Assembly (NCBI GenBank): GCA_023417885.1
Contig: JAEZED010000052.1
Coordinates: 1-8,030, forward strand
Source: Planctomycetota bacterium
Lineage (GTDB): Bacteria > Planctomycetota > Phycisphaerae > Tepidisphaerales > Tepidisphaeraceae
Direction of reading: 5' to 3'
Length of the DNA stretch: 8,030 bases
In this document: positions 1-6,762 of the stretch, piece after piece
Layout of the letters: each line of letters opens with the position of its first letter
Numbering within the stretch: the stretch's first letter is position 1
The notes under the pieces: model-generated
Databases searched by the model: none
Told to the model about the DNA's origin: nothing
Seen by the model: the letters and a program-made list of their open reading frames with translations, nothing else
Translations under genes and position numbers: made by a program

Positions 1-34
1 GGGGCGGGGGGGCAGGCGCCTGCGAAGCCCACGG

Positions 35-58
35 GGGCGCCGGGTTGCCCGGGCGCCC
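35..58 (-). terminator. GC-rich hairpin after the PKD-repeat gene, possible terminator
   Basis: Positions 35-41 (gggcgcc) pair perfectly with 52-58 (ggcgccc), and 42-44 pair with 48-50, leaving a three-base loop and one bulged base at 51. The hairpin lies about 30 bases after the stop codon of the minus-strand PKD-repeat gene, where a transcript end is expected. There is no T run after it on the minus strand, so it is not a classical intrinsic terminator. It may only pause polymerase or protect the 3' end. A separate perfect 12-bp palindrome (gcaggcgcctgc) sits at 12-23. Confidence 0.4.
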
Positions 59-87
59 GCGGTCTGAAGTCAGGGTTGTCGTTGCGA

Positions 88-2241
88 TCAGAGGTCGAGG
101 ATGTAGATCTCCCCGCCGTTGATCACCTGGCTGACCACGCTGTTGTTGTCATCGACGTGGCTGCCGAAGAAGAGGCTGCCGGTGTCGGTGTCCCAGATGG
201 CGAACGAGATCGAATCGGCCAGCGGGCCGTCGGTCAGCGTCATCTCCAGCGTCAGGCCCGACTCGACCAGCTTCGGGAAGAAGAGGAAGCTGATGTCATA
301 GACATTCACCTTCGCCGACATCGAGGCATGCGTCAGGCCATCCTCGCTCCACGTGAAAAGGGAACTCACGCTCGTCGAGGTGATCAGGTAGCTGCGGTTG
401 TCGGCGCCGCGGTAGGTGAGGTTCACCGTACCGGCCGTGACCCCGCTGTCGCCGTCGCGGGCGGCGGCGAAGACGAAGGTGGTGTTCGTGCCTGCCTTGG
501 CGGGAAGCGCGCCGCCGGAGGCGAGGTTCTTGAACGTGCCAGCTCCGAGCACCAGGCCCGCATCGTCACGGCTGACGGTGAGGGAGGTGGTGACCTCGCT
601 CTCGGCGTACCCGCCGCCGATGACGCGCATCTGGACGGTGAGGCTCTCGTGGTCGTCGGTGGGGCTGTACGAGAAGGTCGTCGTGGCGACGCCGCTCGTG
701 CCGTCGGCATTAGGCGTGACGCCGACCGTCTGGGAGTAGATGAAGCCGTCAACCGGATGCACAACGACGAACTCGACCTGGGCATCGGCGATGGACGTCG
801 TCGAGGTGATTCCGAAGCCTTGTAGTTCCTCTTCGGTGAGGGTAGCCCGGAGGGTGATGTTGGCCACCCCGTTCGAGCCGGTGGTCACGTGCTGCTGCCC
901 GCTGAAGGCGACGTTGACGGGCGCACCGGCGGCCTCTGCCGAGAAGCTGCCGCTGATCTCGTTGGAGGTGGCCCCGGAGTCGTCGGTGACGACGACGGAG
1001 TAGGTGTTGACGCCGTCCACGGCGTTGAAGCTGACGGCCGGGGAGGCGCTGGGTGCCTGCGCGACGCCGTTGATCGTCCAGTGGTAGGTCAGCACGTCGT
1101 TGATGCCGGCGTCGGTCGCGGAGGCCAGGAGGTTGATCTCCTCGCCGATCTCGACGCTGCCTGCGGGCGCCCCGCTGACGCCGGCGGCGACCGGGGCGAC
1201 GTTGCCGACCGTGAAGAGGCGGGCCGGGGAGACGGCGATGTTGCCGTCGTCATCGGTGGCCCGCACTTGGAAGGCGTACTGGCCGTCGTTCTCAGGGGTG
1301 AGCTGGGTGAACTCGCCGGCTTCGACAACCTGCTCGGTGACAAAGCTCGTCCCGTTGTGGCGGGCCAGAACCCAGGTGTAGGTGACGGTGTCGACCGATG
1401 CCGTCGTGAAGGCGGCACCGACGTTCACGGGCGACCCCTCCACCGCGCCCACGGGGGCGGGGGAGATCGACTGGAACACCGGCAGCACGTCTGCCACGGT
1501 GACGGCGAAGAGGTCGTCCCCTTCGATGCTGCTGAGGGTGGCCGGGGCAGTGGCGTTCTCGTGATCGGTCACCCAGGCCCGCACCTCGAGCTCCCCGGCG
1601 TCGGGGAGGGTGTAGAGGAGGCTGCCGCCGATGCCCAGGCCGGTGAACTCATGCTCCTTGATCATGGAGCCGTCGAGCCAGAGTTCGATGCGGTAGTCGT
1701 ACTGGGAGGTGGGCGCCGAGTTGAAGTCGGAATGAACCCAGGCCTCGACGAGGACATCGCGTCCCTCGGAAAAGCTGGGTTCGGGCGTGACGCTGAACCG
1801 GCCGACCGGCGGGGCGTTCTTGACCGTGAGCGTCACCTGGTCGGTGTCGGTGTTTCCGTCGGAGTCGACGACGGTAACTGCGAGATCCCACGAGGCGGTG
1901 CCATCCCCCAGGCCCATGCTCACGAGTTCGCCCCAGGTGATCGTCCGCTCCGGCCCGGTGTCGGAGGGAAGCTGCTGCTGGCCATTGATCGACCAGGTGT
2001 AGGTTGTGATGTCGCCATCGACGTCGGTGCTGAGGCCTGCGTCGAGATCGAGCTGCTGGCCTTCGAAGATTTCATACGGGCCGCCCGCATCGGCGACGGG
2101 GGCCGAGGAGAGGAGGCGGCGGTGTTCCAGGGCCTCGAACAGCCCGGGAGCACGTTCATTGCGCGGCAATTGCGCCGCGTGGCTGCCCGACACCACTGAT
2201 CGCGACCGACGGAAGAACGTCGGGGGATTGGAAAGAGACAT
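88..2241 (-). CDS. LEPR-xLL-type exported protein with PKD/Ig-like repeats
   Basis: This 717-residue protein is probably an extracellular or surface beta-sandwich protein of unknown ligand. The ATG at 2241 is chosen because GAAGGA lies eight bases upstream; an in-frame TTG at 2268 lacks such support. Residues 1-33 are basic without a hydrophobic core. Residues 34-46 (LFEALEHRRLLSS) match the LEPR-xLL motif known at the N-terminus of large exported proteins of Planctomycetes and some other bacteria. Then come PKD/Ig-like modules at about 49-142, 145-250, 253-346 and 350-433. Three of them (first, third, fourth) carry a Y-x-W core strand (YTWSING, YTWVLAR, YHWTING), and D/N-rich turns (DSDGN, DDDGN, DDSGA) occur near the module ends. 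The classical PKD WDFGDG motif is absent. A further Ig-like part spans about 441-558, and a different C-terminal domain (560-717) ends in INGGEIYILDL. There is no cysteine and no membrane segment. Adhesion or glycan binding is inference; the fold call is firmer than the role. Confidence 0.85.
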   Translation of the reverse strand: MSLSNPPTFFRRSRSVVSGSHAAQLPRNERAPGLFEALEHRRLLSSAPVADAGGPYEIFEGQQLDLDAGLSTDVDGDITTYTWSINGQQQLPSDTGPERTITWGELVSMGLGDGTASWDLAVTVVDSDGNTDTDQVTLTVKNAPPVGRFSVTPEPSFSEGRDVLVEAWVHSDFNSAPTSQYDYRIELWLDGSMIKEHEFTGLGIGGSLLYTLPDAGELEVRAWVTDHENATAPATLSSIEGDDLFAVTVADVLPVFQSISPAPVGAVEGSPVNVGAAFTTASVDTVTYTWVLARHNGTSFVTEQVVEAGEFTQLTPENDGQYAFQVRATDDDGNIAVSPARLFTVGNVAPVAAGVSGAPAGSVEIGEEINLLASATDAGINDVLTYHWTINGVAQAPSASPAVSFNAVDGVNTYSVVVTDDSGATSNEISGSFSAEAAGAPVNVAFSGQQHVTTGSNGVANITLRATLTEEELQGFGITSTTSIADAQVEFVVVHPVDGFIYSQTVGVTPNADGTSGVATTTFSYSPTDDHESLTVQMRVIGGGYAESEVTTSLTVSRDDAGLVLGAGTFKNLASGGALPAKAGTNTTFVFAAARDGDSGVTAGTVNLTYRGADNRSYLITSTSVSSLFTWSEDGLTHASMSAKVNVYDISFLFFPKLVESGLTLEMTLTDGPLADSISFAIWDTDTGSLFFGSHVDDNNSVVSQVINGGEIYILDL

Positions 2242-2248
2242 GAAGCAT

Positions 2249-2254
2249 TTCCTT
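2249..2254 (-). promoter_or_regulatory. Ribosome binding site of the PKD-repeat gene
   Basis: On the minus strand GAAGGA is followed by eight bases (AATGCTTC) and then the ATG whose A is at 2241. This fixes the start in preference to the upstream in-frame TTG at 2268. Confidence 0.6.
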
Positions 2255-2314
2255 CTGCGAAACCGCAACGAGGGGGGATGTGAGAGACCCGGGGCGGACC
2301 CGGCAGGAGGCAGG

Positions 2315-2441
2315 GTCAGCGCCCGGGCTGACTAGCGCAGCCGCAAGACGTGGGGCAGAAACACGTCCGCGCCGAGTGAGATATATCGGCAAGGGCGAGT
2401 GGAATCGCCCAATGACCTTTGGCTCCCCCGCACAGGGAGCC
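2315..2441. repeat. Five tiled short inverted repeats
   Basis: Perfect stems found by eye: gtcagc 2315-2320 with gctgac 2327-2332; gacgtg 2347-2352 with cacgtc 2362-2367; gccga 2371-2375 with tcggc 2386-2390; gggcga 2393-2398 with tcgccc 2405-2410; ggctccc 2421-2427 with gggagcc 2435-2441. Loops are 6 to 10 bases, and gaps between hairpins are 14, 3, 2 and 10 bases. In RNA they could fold on either strand, as the 5' leader of the minus-strand PKD gene or of the plus-strand GH2 gene. One or so stems of this size is expected by chance in GC-rich DNA, so only the clustering is notable. Confidence 0.45.
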
Positions 2442-2455
2442 GTCGAGGAACCCGA

Positions 2456-2483
2456 TTGTCTTCTCTCCCGGCGGGCCAATACT
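2456..2483 (+). promoter_or_regulatory. Weak sigma-70-like promoter candidate for the GH2 operon
   Basis: TTGTCT at 2456-2461 (four of six to TTGACA) is followed after 16 bases by AATACT at 2478-2483 (four of six to TATAAT). It points toward the GH2 gene and would give a leader of roughly 165 bases. Matches this weak arise by chance, and planctomycete promoters are poorly defined, so this is only a candidate. Confidence 0.2.
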
Positions 2484-2569
2484 GGCAGAAATATGCTCGG
2501 ATGCAAGCCCGTCGGCCGCCCGCGCCCGAAGTTCCGGCGAAGCAGGCATTGCCAACCGGCGCGGCGGCG

Positions 2570-2586
2570 GGCATCCTCTGGATGCC
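2570..2586. repeat. Seven-bp inverted repeat with three-base loop
   Basis: ggcatcc at 2570-2576 pairs perfectly with ggatgcc at 2580-2586 around a tct loop. It lies about 70 bases before the chosen GH2 start, so it would fall in the GH2 leader RNA. It could also be an operator half-site pair. No run of T follows on the plus strand. Confidence 0.35.
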
Positions 2587-2654
2587 GACCCACCCCAACG
2601 GGCGCAACGCCCATGTTCAGACCTCGCAAATCCCGGATCAATCGAATGCCCAGA

Positions 2655-5039
2655 ATGATGACGCGCCCCCGGTGGCTCCCGATCTTTTCGACCATCATGA
2701 CCGTGGCGCTCGCCCCTCACCTGCTCCCTGCCTCCCCTGCCGGTTACGTTCAGACCGGTCCTTCCGATAGCGCCGGTCGGAACGGCCAGGAGGCGCGTGA
2801 CGATCAGTGGAAGCCCGGATCGGGCCTTCTCAGCCGCTTCGCCGAGGATCTCGACCCGGCGAACCCGCTCCCCGAGTACCCGCGCCCGCAGCTGACGCGC
2901 CCGGCGTGGACGAACCTGAACGGACTCTGGGACTACGCCATCACGCCCGCCTCCGCCGAGCAGCCGCCGGAGGAGTACGAGGGGCGCATCCTCGTTCCGT
3001 TTCCGATCGAGTCGGCCCTCTCAGGCGTGCAGAAGCCGCTCAAGCCAGACCAGCGCCTCTGGTACCGCCGGACGTTCCAGAAACCGACCGACCTCGGCGA
3101 GAAGCGCCTGCTCCTTCATTTCGGCGCCGTCGACTGGGAGGCACAGGTCCTCGTGAACGGGCAGGCCCTCGGCGACCACCAGGGGGGCTTCGACAGCTTC
3201 AGCTTCGACATCACCGACGCCCTGCGCGACGGGGAGAACGAGCTGGTCGTCGCGGTGCGCGATCCCACCGACACCGGCACGCAGCCGATCGGCAAGCAGC
3301 GCCTGGAGCCTCGGGGGATCTTCTACACGGGCGTCAGCGGCATCTGGCAGACCGTCTGGCTCGAGCCGGTGCCGAGGGCGCACATCCGCGGGCTGTCGCT
3401 CGAGTCCGACATCGACGCCGGCGTCCTGCGCGTGACCCCGGACATCGAGGGTGTGGAGAGCGTCGGCGCGTCGGATTCGGTAGTCGTGGAGGTGTACGAC
3501 GGTGAGGAGAAGATCGCCGAGGCCAGCGGCGGAGAGGGGGCGTTGGAGGGGACGATCCAGATTACGATCGCGGAGCCGAAGCTCTGGTCGCCGCAGTCGC
3601 CGCACCTGTACGACCTGAAGGTGCGGCTCCGGCATGGCGAGACGACGGACGAGGTGAGCAGCTACGCGGCGCTGCGCAAGATCTCGCTCTCGGCGCCTGC
3701 GGAGGGAGAGCCGGTGCGCCTGCTGCTGAACGGCGAGCCGGTGTTTCAGTTCGGCCTGCTCGACCAGGGCTGGTGGCCGGACGGCCTGTACACGGCGCCG
3801 ACGGACGAGGCGCTGCGCTACGACATCGAGATCACGAAGGAAATGGGCTTCAACATGGCCCGTAAGCACGTGAAGGTCGAGCCGGCGCGCTGGTACTACT
3901 GGACGGACAAGCTGGGCCTGCTCGTGTGGCAGGACTTTCCTTCCAGCTTCGCGGTGAACGCGGCGCCGGACTCGGAGCGCGATCCGGAGATGCCGCAGGA
4001 GGCGGTCGCCCATTGGCGGCGCGAGTACCGGGCGATGATCGACCAGCTCGATTTTCACCCGAGCGTGGTGGTCTGGGTTCCATTCAACGAGGGATGGGGC
4101 CAGCACGACACGAACGAGATGATCGAGTGGACGCGGAAGTACGACCCGACGCGCCCCGTCGGCGGGCCCAGCGGGTGGGCCGACCGCGGCAACGGCGACC
4201 TCCACGACATGCACAGCTACCCCGGGCCGTCGATGTTCGAACCGCAGCCGAAGCGCGCCAGCGTGCTCGGCGAGTTCGGCGGGCTGGGGCTGCCCCTGGA
4301 GGGGCACCTCTGGCAGGAGGATCGCAACTGGGGCTACCGCACGCTCGAGTCGCGCGAGCAGCTCGAGCGCCGCTACCGCCAGCTCATCACGGAGCTGCGC
4401 CCGCTCATCCGCCAGGGCCTCGCGGCGGCGGTCTACACGCAGACCACCGACGTCGAGGGAGAGGTCAACGGGCTGCTGACCTACGACCGCCGGGTCGTGA
4501 AGATCGAACCGGAGACGCTGCGCGCACTGCACGCGCCGCTCTACCAGCCGGTGACGCCGGCGGAGCGGGTTGTGATCCTCCAGACCAGCGAGGAACAGCC
4601 CCAGGCGTGGCTCTACACGATGGAGCAACCGGCCGGCGACTGGGCGACCGCGGGCTTCGACGACGCGACGTGGCGCAACGGGTTCGGCGGCTTCGGGACG
4701 GAGCGAACGCCTGGGGCCAAGGTGAGGACGGAGTGGAACGGGGACGCAATCTGGCTTCGGCGCGACTTCAACCTCGACGAAGCGGACTTCGCCGAGCTTT
4801 ACGTGCGCATCCATCACGACGAGGACGCGGAAATCTACCTCAACGGCGAGCTGGTCCTGGAGCTGGAGGGGTACAGCACGGGCTACCGGGATGTTCCCCT
4901 TCCGCAGGAGGCGGCGCGGCTGCTGAAGGCCGGGGAGAACGTGCTGGCGATCCATTGCCGGCAGACGGACGGCGGGCAGTACATCGACGCGGGGCTGGTG
5001 GAGCTCCGGCCGAAGCAGGGCGGCGCCGCGTGGGAATGA
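2655..5039 (+). CDS. Secreted glycoside hydrolase family 2 enzyme
   Basis: This 794-residue retaining exo-glycosidase has the usual GH2 order. Residues 1-29 look like a Sec signal peptide: basic MMTRPR, a hydrophobic stretch at 7-24, and a plausible cleavage after SPA at 29. A sugar-binding jelly roll follows at about 75-240 (WTNLNGLWDYAI, LWYRRTF, GVSGIWQTVWLEPV), an Ig-like domain at about 240-342, and a TIM barrel at about 354-630. The acid/base is E479 in VPFNEGWGQ and the nucleophile is E540 in LGEFGG; the 61-residue spacing fits GH2. A further jelly-roll-like domain lies at about 651-785 (DDATWRNGFGGFGTE, IYLNGE, GGQYIDAGL). Substrate cannot be read from sequence; beta-galactosidase, beta-glucuronidase and related activities are all possible. 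The start is uncertain: ATGs at 2613, 2646, 2655 and 2658 all lead into the signal peptide and none has a clear RBS. I chose 2655 because high-GC3 codon use begins there. The GH1-like gene follows 40 bp on. Confidence 0.9.
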   Translation: MMTRPRWLPIFSTIMTVALAPHLLPASPAGYVQTGPSDSAGRNGQEARDDQWKPGSGLLSRFAEDLDPANPLPEYPRPQLTRPAWTNLNGLWDYAITPASAEQPPEEYEGRILVPFPIESALSGVQKPLKPDQRLWYRRTFQKPTDLGEKRLLLHFGAVDWEAQVLVNGQALGDHQGGFDSFSFDITDALRDGENELVVAVRDPTDTGTQPIGKQRLEPRGIFYTGVSGIWQTVWLEPVPRAHIRGLSLESDIDAGVLRVTPDIEGVESVGASDSVVVEVYDGEEKIAEASGGEGALEGTIQITIAEPKLWSPQSPHLYDLKVRLRHGETTDEVSSYAALRKISLSAPAEGEPVRLLLNGEPVFQFGLLDQGWWPDGLYTAPTDEALRYDIEITKEMGFNMARKHVKVEPARWYYWTDKLGLLVWQDFPSSFAVNAAPDSERDPEMPQEAVAHWRREYRAMIDQLDFHPSVVVWVPFNEGWGQHDTNEMIEWTRKYDPTRPVGGPSGWADRGNGDLHDMHSYPGPSMFEPQPKRASVLGEFGGLGLPLEGHLWQEDRNWGYRTLESREQLERRYRQLITELRPLIRQGLAAAVYTQTTDVEGEVNGLLTYDRRVVKIEPETLRALHAPLYQPVTPAERVVILQTSEEQPQAWLYTMEQPAGDWATAGFDDATWRNGFGGFGTERTPGAKVRTEWNGDAIWLRRDFNLDEADFAELYVRIHHDEDAEIYLNGELVLELEGYSTGYRDVPLPQEAARLLKAGENVLAIHCRQTDGGQYIDAGLVELRPKQGGAAWE

Positions 5040-5079
5040 GCAGCAGGGATGCGGGATCGACCCACGTCACGGAAAGCAC

Positions 5080-6504
5080 ATGAGCCGCAGCGAAGTCGAT
5101 GGTGACATGCAGGACGCTCCCCGCGCGGACGAGCCGCGGCCGCGCGGTGGCAAGGGCCGGCGCGACGCCGACGTCAACGGCGGAAGCGGCGGGGATTCTC
5201 CGGGCGGCGGGGCTTTCGGCGAGCGACGGCGACTGACGCGCAAGGCGATCGCCGACCAGCTTCGGGCAGCGCGTGCGGCGAACCGCCAGCCGTACATGCA
5301 GCCGTTCATGTTCTGCGCTGGAATCGAGTGCAGCTACCCGATCGTGGGGGAGAACCACCGGGTGGACCAGCTGAAGGAGACGGGGCATTACGACCTGTGG
5401 CGCACGGATCTCCGCCTGGCGCAGGACCTGGGATTGAACTACCTGCGTTACGGCGTGCCCACCCATCGCATCTGGCTGGGGCCGGACCGGTATGACTGGA
5501 CCTGGCTCGATCCGGTGATGGCCCACATGCAGCAGGCGGGAATCAGCCCGATCATCGACCTCGTCCACTTCGGCCTCCCCGACTGGCTCGGTGAGGACCA
5601 GGAGCGGCCGTGGTTCCAGAACCCGCGCTGGCCGGAGCTCTTCGCGGGCTACGCCGCCGCCTTCGCCGACCGTTACCCGCACATCCGCTACTACACGCCG
5701 GTGAACGAGATCTACGTCACCGCGCTCTTCTCCGGGCTCTACGGGTGGTGGAACGAGCGCCGCGCGGACGACGCCGCCTTCGTGACCAACCTGAAGCATT
5801 GCGTTGCCGCGAGCCTGCTCGCCATGCGCCGCATTCTCGCCCGCCGCCCCGACGCCATCTTCATCTTCAGCGAGAGCACCGAGTACGTGCACCCCGGCAG
5901 CCCCGCCGTCGTCGAGCGGGCGCGCCTCATGAACGAGCGCCGCTTCCTCTCGCTCGACCTGCTCTTCGCCCACGACATCTCCGCCACCATGTACCGCTAC
6001 GTCACGGCGGGGGGCATGACGGAGAAGGAGTATGTCTGGTTCATGCAGCAGTCGGACCTAAAGAGCCACTGCATCATGGGGACGGACTACTACATCACCA
6101 ACGAGCACGTCCTCCACGCCGACGGCCACGCCACGCGCGTCGGCGACGTCTACGGGTATTACGTGATCACCCGGCAGTACTACGACCGGTATCACCTGCC
6201 GGTGATGCACACGGAGACCAACCGCTCCAGCCGCCAGGCGGTGGGGTGGCTCTGGAAGGAATGGACCAACCTCCTGCGCCTGCGCGACGACGGCGTCCCG
6301 GTGATCGGCTTCACGTGGTTCGGCCTCGTGGACATGAAGGACTGGGACAGCGCCCTGACCAATCCGCGCGGACACGTGAACGCGGTGGGCCTCTTCGACC
6401 TCAACCGCCGCGCCCGGCCCGTCGCCCGGGCTTACCGGGAGCTGATCGAGCAGTACGCGCACCTGAACATCAGCCAGAACAAGTTCCCTGCGTTGACGGC
6501 CTGA
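5080..6504 (+). CDS. GH1-like family glycosidase (clan GH-A)
   Basis: This 474-residue protein looks like the diverged bacterial proteins annotated as family 1 glycosylhydrolases, which are retaining beta-glycosidases. The likely acid/base is E210 in YTPVNEIYV, where classical GH1 enzymes have T-[FL]-N-E-P. The likely nucleophile is E379 in VMHTETN, where GH1 has TENG. The spacing of 169 residues fits GH1. Other barrel-like stretches are LRYGVPTHR (122-130), DLVHFGLPDWL (160-170), GFTWFGLVD (410-418) and NAVGLFDLNRRARPVARAY (434-452), matching the GH1 end pattern FGL-x-VD. There is no signal peptide, so it is probably cytoplasmic. Residues 1-50 are Gly/Arg/Asp-rich and probably disordered. 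GGAAAG at 5071-5076 is a weak RBS for the ATG at 5080; in-frame M10 is an alternative, and M73 would remove the conserved lead-in. The 40-bp gap suggests cotranscription with the GH2 gene. Substrate is unknown; members of this group may not be true beta-glucosidases. Confidence 0.85.
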   Translation: MSRSEVDGDMQDAPRADEPRPRGGKGRRDADVNGGSGGDSPGGGAFGERRRLTRKAIADQLRAARAANRQPYMQPFMFCAGIECSYPIVGENHRVDQLKETGHYDLWRTDLRLAQDLGLNYLRYGVPTHRIWLGPDRYDWTWLDPVMAHMQQAGISPIIDLVHFGLPDWLGEDQERPWFQNPRWPELFAGYAAAFADRYPHIRYYTPVNEIYVTALFSGLYGWWNERRADDAAFVTNLKHCVAASLLAMRRILARRPDAIFIFSESTEYVHPGSPAVVERARLMNERRFLSLDLLFAHDISATMYRYVTAGGMTEKEYVWFMQQSDLKSHCIMGTDYYITNEHVLHADGHATRVGDVYGYYVITRQYYDRYHLPVMHTETNRSSRQAVGWLWKEWTNLLRLRDDGVPVIGFTWFGLVDMKDWDSALTNPRGHVNAVGLFDLNRRARPVARAYRELIEQYAHLNISQNKFPALTA

Positions 6505-6613
6505 ACCGTCGCGATACAGGCGTGCTCGGTGCGAGTCGCGGGGATTGTCGTGCCAATGCGGCGAATCCGCGTCGAAATCTTGGGGAGCTGGCCTCCCGCC
6601 GGGCACAGCGTGG

Positions 6614-6707
6614 CGCGGGGGCCGGGACGCGTGCAACCGATAAGCGCCCGTGGACCTTGCCCCCGCGGCCCCTTCCGCGACAATGGTTGGCCTGTCCGCG
6701 GGGGGCC
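6614..6707. repeat. Two adjacent GC-rich inverted repeats, possible transcription end
   Basis: cgcgggggc at 6614-6622 pairs perfectly with gcccccgcg at 6659-6667 around a 36-base loop. Next to it, ggcccc at 6667-6672 pairs with ggggcc at 6702-6707, and ccgcg at 6675-6679 with cgcgg at 6697-6701, with a TT bulge and a 17-base loop. They lie between the GH1-like stop and the promoter-like element of the next gene, where a terminator is expected. No T run follows, so a standard intrinsic terminator is not supported. The rest of the 258-bp gap shows no gene. Confidence 0.35.
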
Positions 6708-6728
6708 CGGCACGCCGGCGTTCTGCTG

Positions 6729-6734
6729 TACAAT
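6729..6734 (+). promoter_or_regulatory. Probable -10 element (TACAAT) of the membrane protein gene
   Basis: TACAAT matches the sigma-70 -10 consensus at five of six bases in an otherwise very GC-rich spacer. It lies 28 bases before the ATG at 6763, which would give a leader of about 20 bases holding the ribosome binding site. No recognisable -35 box occurs at the standard spacing. Confidence 0.35.
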
Positions 6735-6750
6735 CATCGGGGATCGACCA

Positions 6751-6755
6751 AAGGA
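6751..6755 (+). promoter_or_regulatory. Ribosome binding site of the membrane protein gene
   Basis: AAGGA lies seven bases before the ATG at 6763. It is one of the two convincing Shine-Dalgarno sequences in the window and supports this start for a reading frame that is open to the window edge. Confidence 0.6.
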
Positions 6756-6762
6756 CTTCGCC

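Larger units (their letters stand above)
2242..2654. other. Divergent intergenic region with clustered inverted repeats
   Basis: This 413-bp stretch separates the divergent PKD-repeat and GH2 genes and should hold both promoters. The GH2 frame stays open through it from a GTG at 2280, but codons before 2655 are atypical for this genome (AGA, CCT, AAA, AAT, CGA) and the predicted peptide is Arg/Pro-rich without domain character, so I treat it as non-coding. It contains six short inverted repeats, five of them between 2315 and 2441, and an AT patch (atatat) at 2381-2386. No tRNA or known riboswitch was recognised by eye. Confidence 0.6.

Noticed and set aside
12..23. Perfect 12-bp palindrome gcaggcgcctgc as an operator or attachment site
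   Set aside because: It is a single short GC-rich palindrome at the window edge with no supporting context or second copy.
889..2199. Long open frame of 436 codons on the plus strand opposite the PKD-repeat gene
   Set aside because: The predicted product is Gly/Asp/Val/Arg-rich without domain structure, a common mirror effect of GC-rich coding DNA; the minus-strand PKD frame has clear domain repeats and an RBS.
2242..2268. TTG start at 2268 for the PKD-repeat gene
   Set aside because: The ATG at 2241 has a good GAAGGA site at the right spacing; the TTG adds nine residues, including the only cysteine, without support.
2371..2441. Possible known riboswitch (c-di-GMP, cobalamin or SAM type)
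   Set aside because: I compared the visible conserved elements of these classes from memory and found no convincing match; an Infernal search against Rfam would decide.
2280..2654. Extension of the GH2 protein upstream to a GTG at 2280
   Set aside because: It would place about 125 Arg/Pro-rich residues before an evident signal peptide; codon use there is unlike the rest of the gene and the region is rich in inverted repeats.
3021..4955. Open frame of 644 codons on the minus strand opposite the GH2 gene
   Set aside because: It is a shadow of the GH2 gene: the product is Arg/Leu/Val/His-rich with no recognisable fold, while the plus strand encodes complete GH2 motifs.
6505..6762. Possible tRNA or small gene in the spacer before the membrane protein gene
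   Set aside because: No cloverleaf with a T-arm consensus and no short frame with a ribosome binding site was visible.
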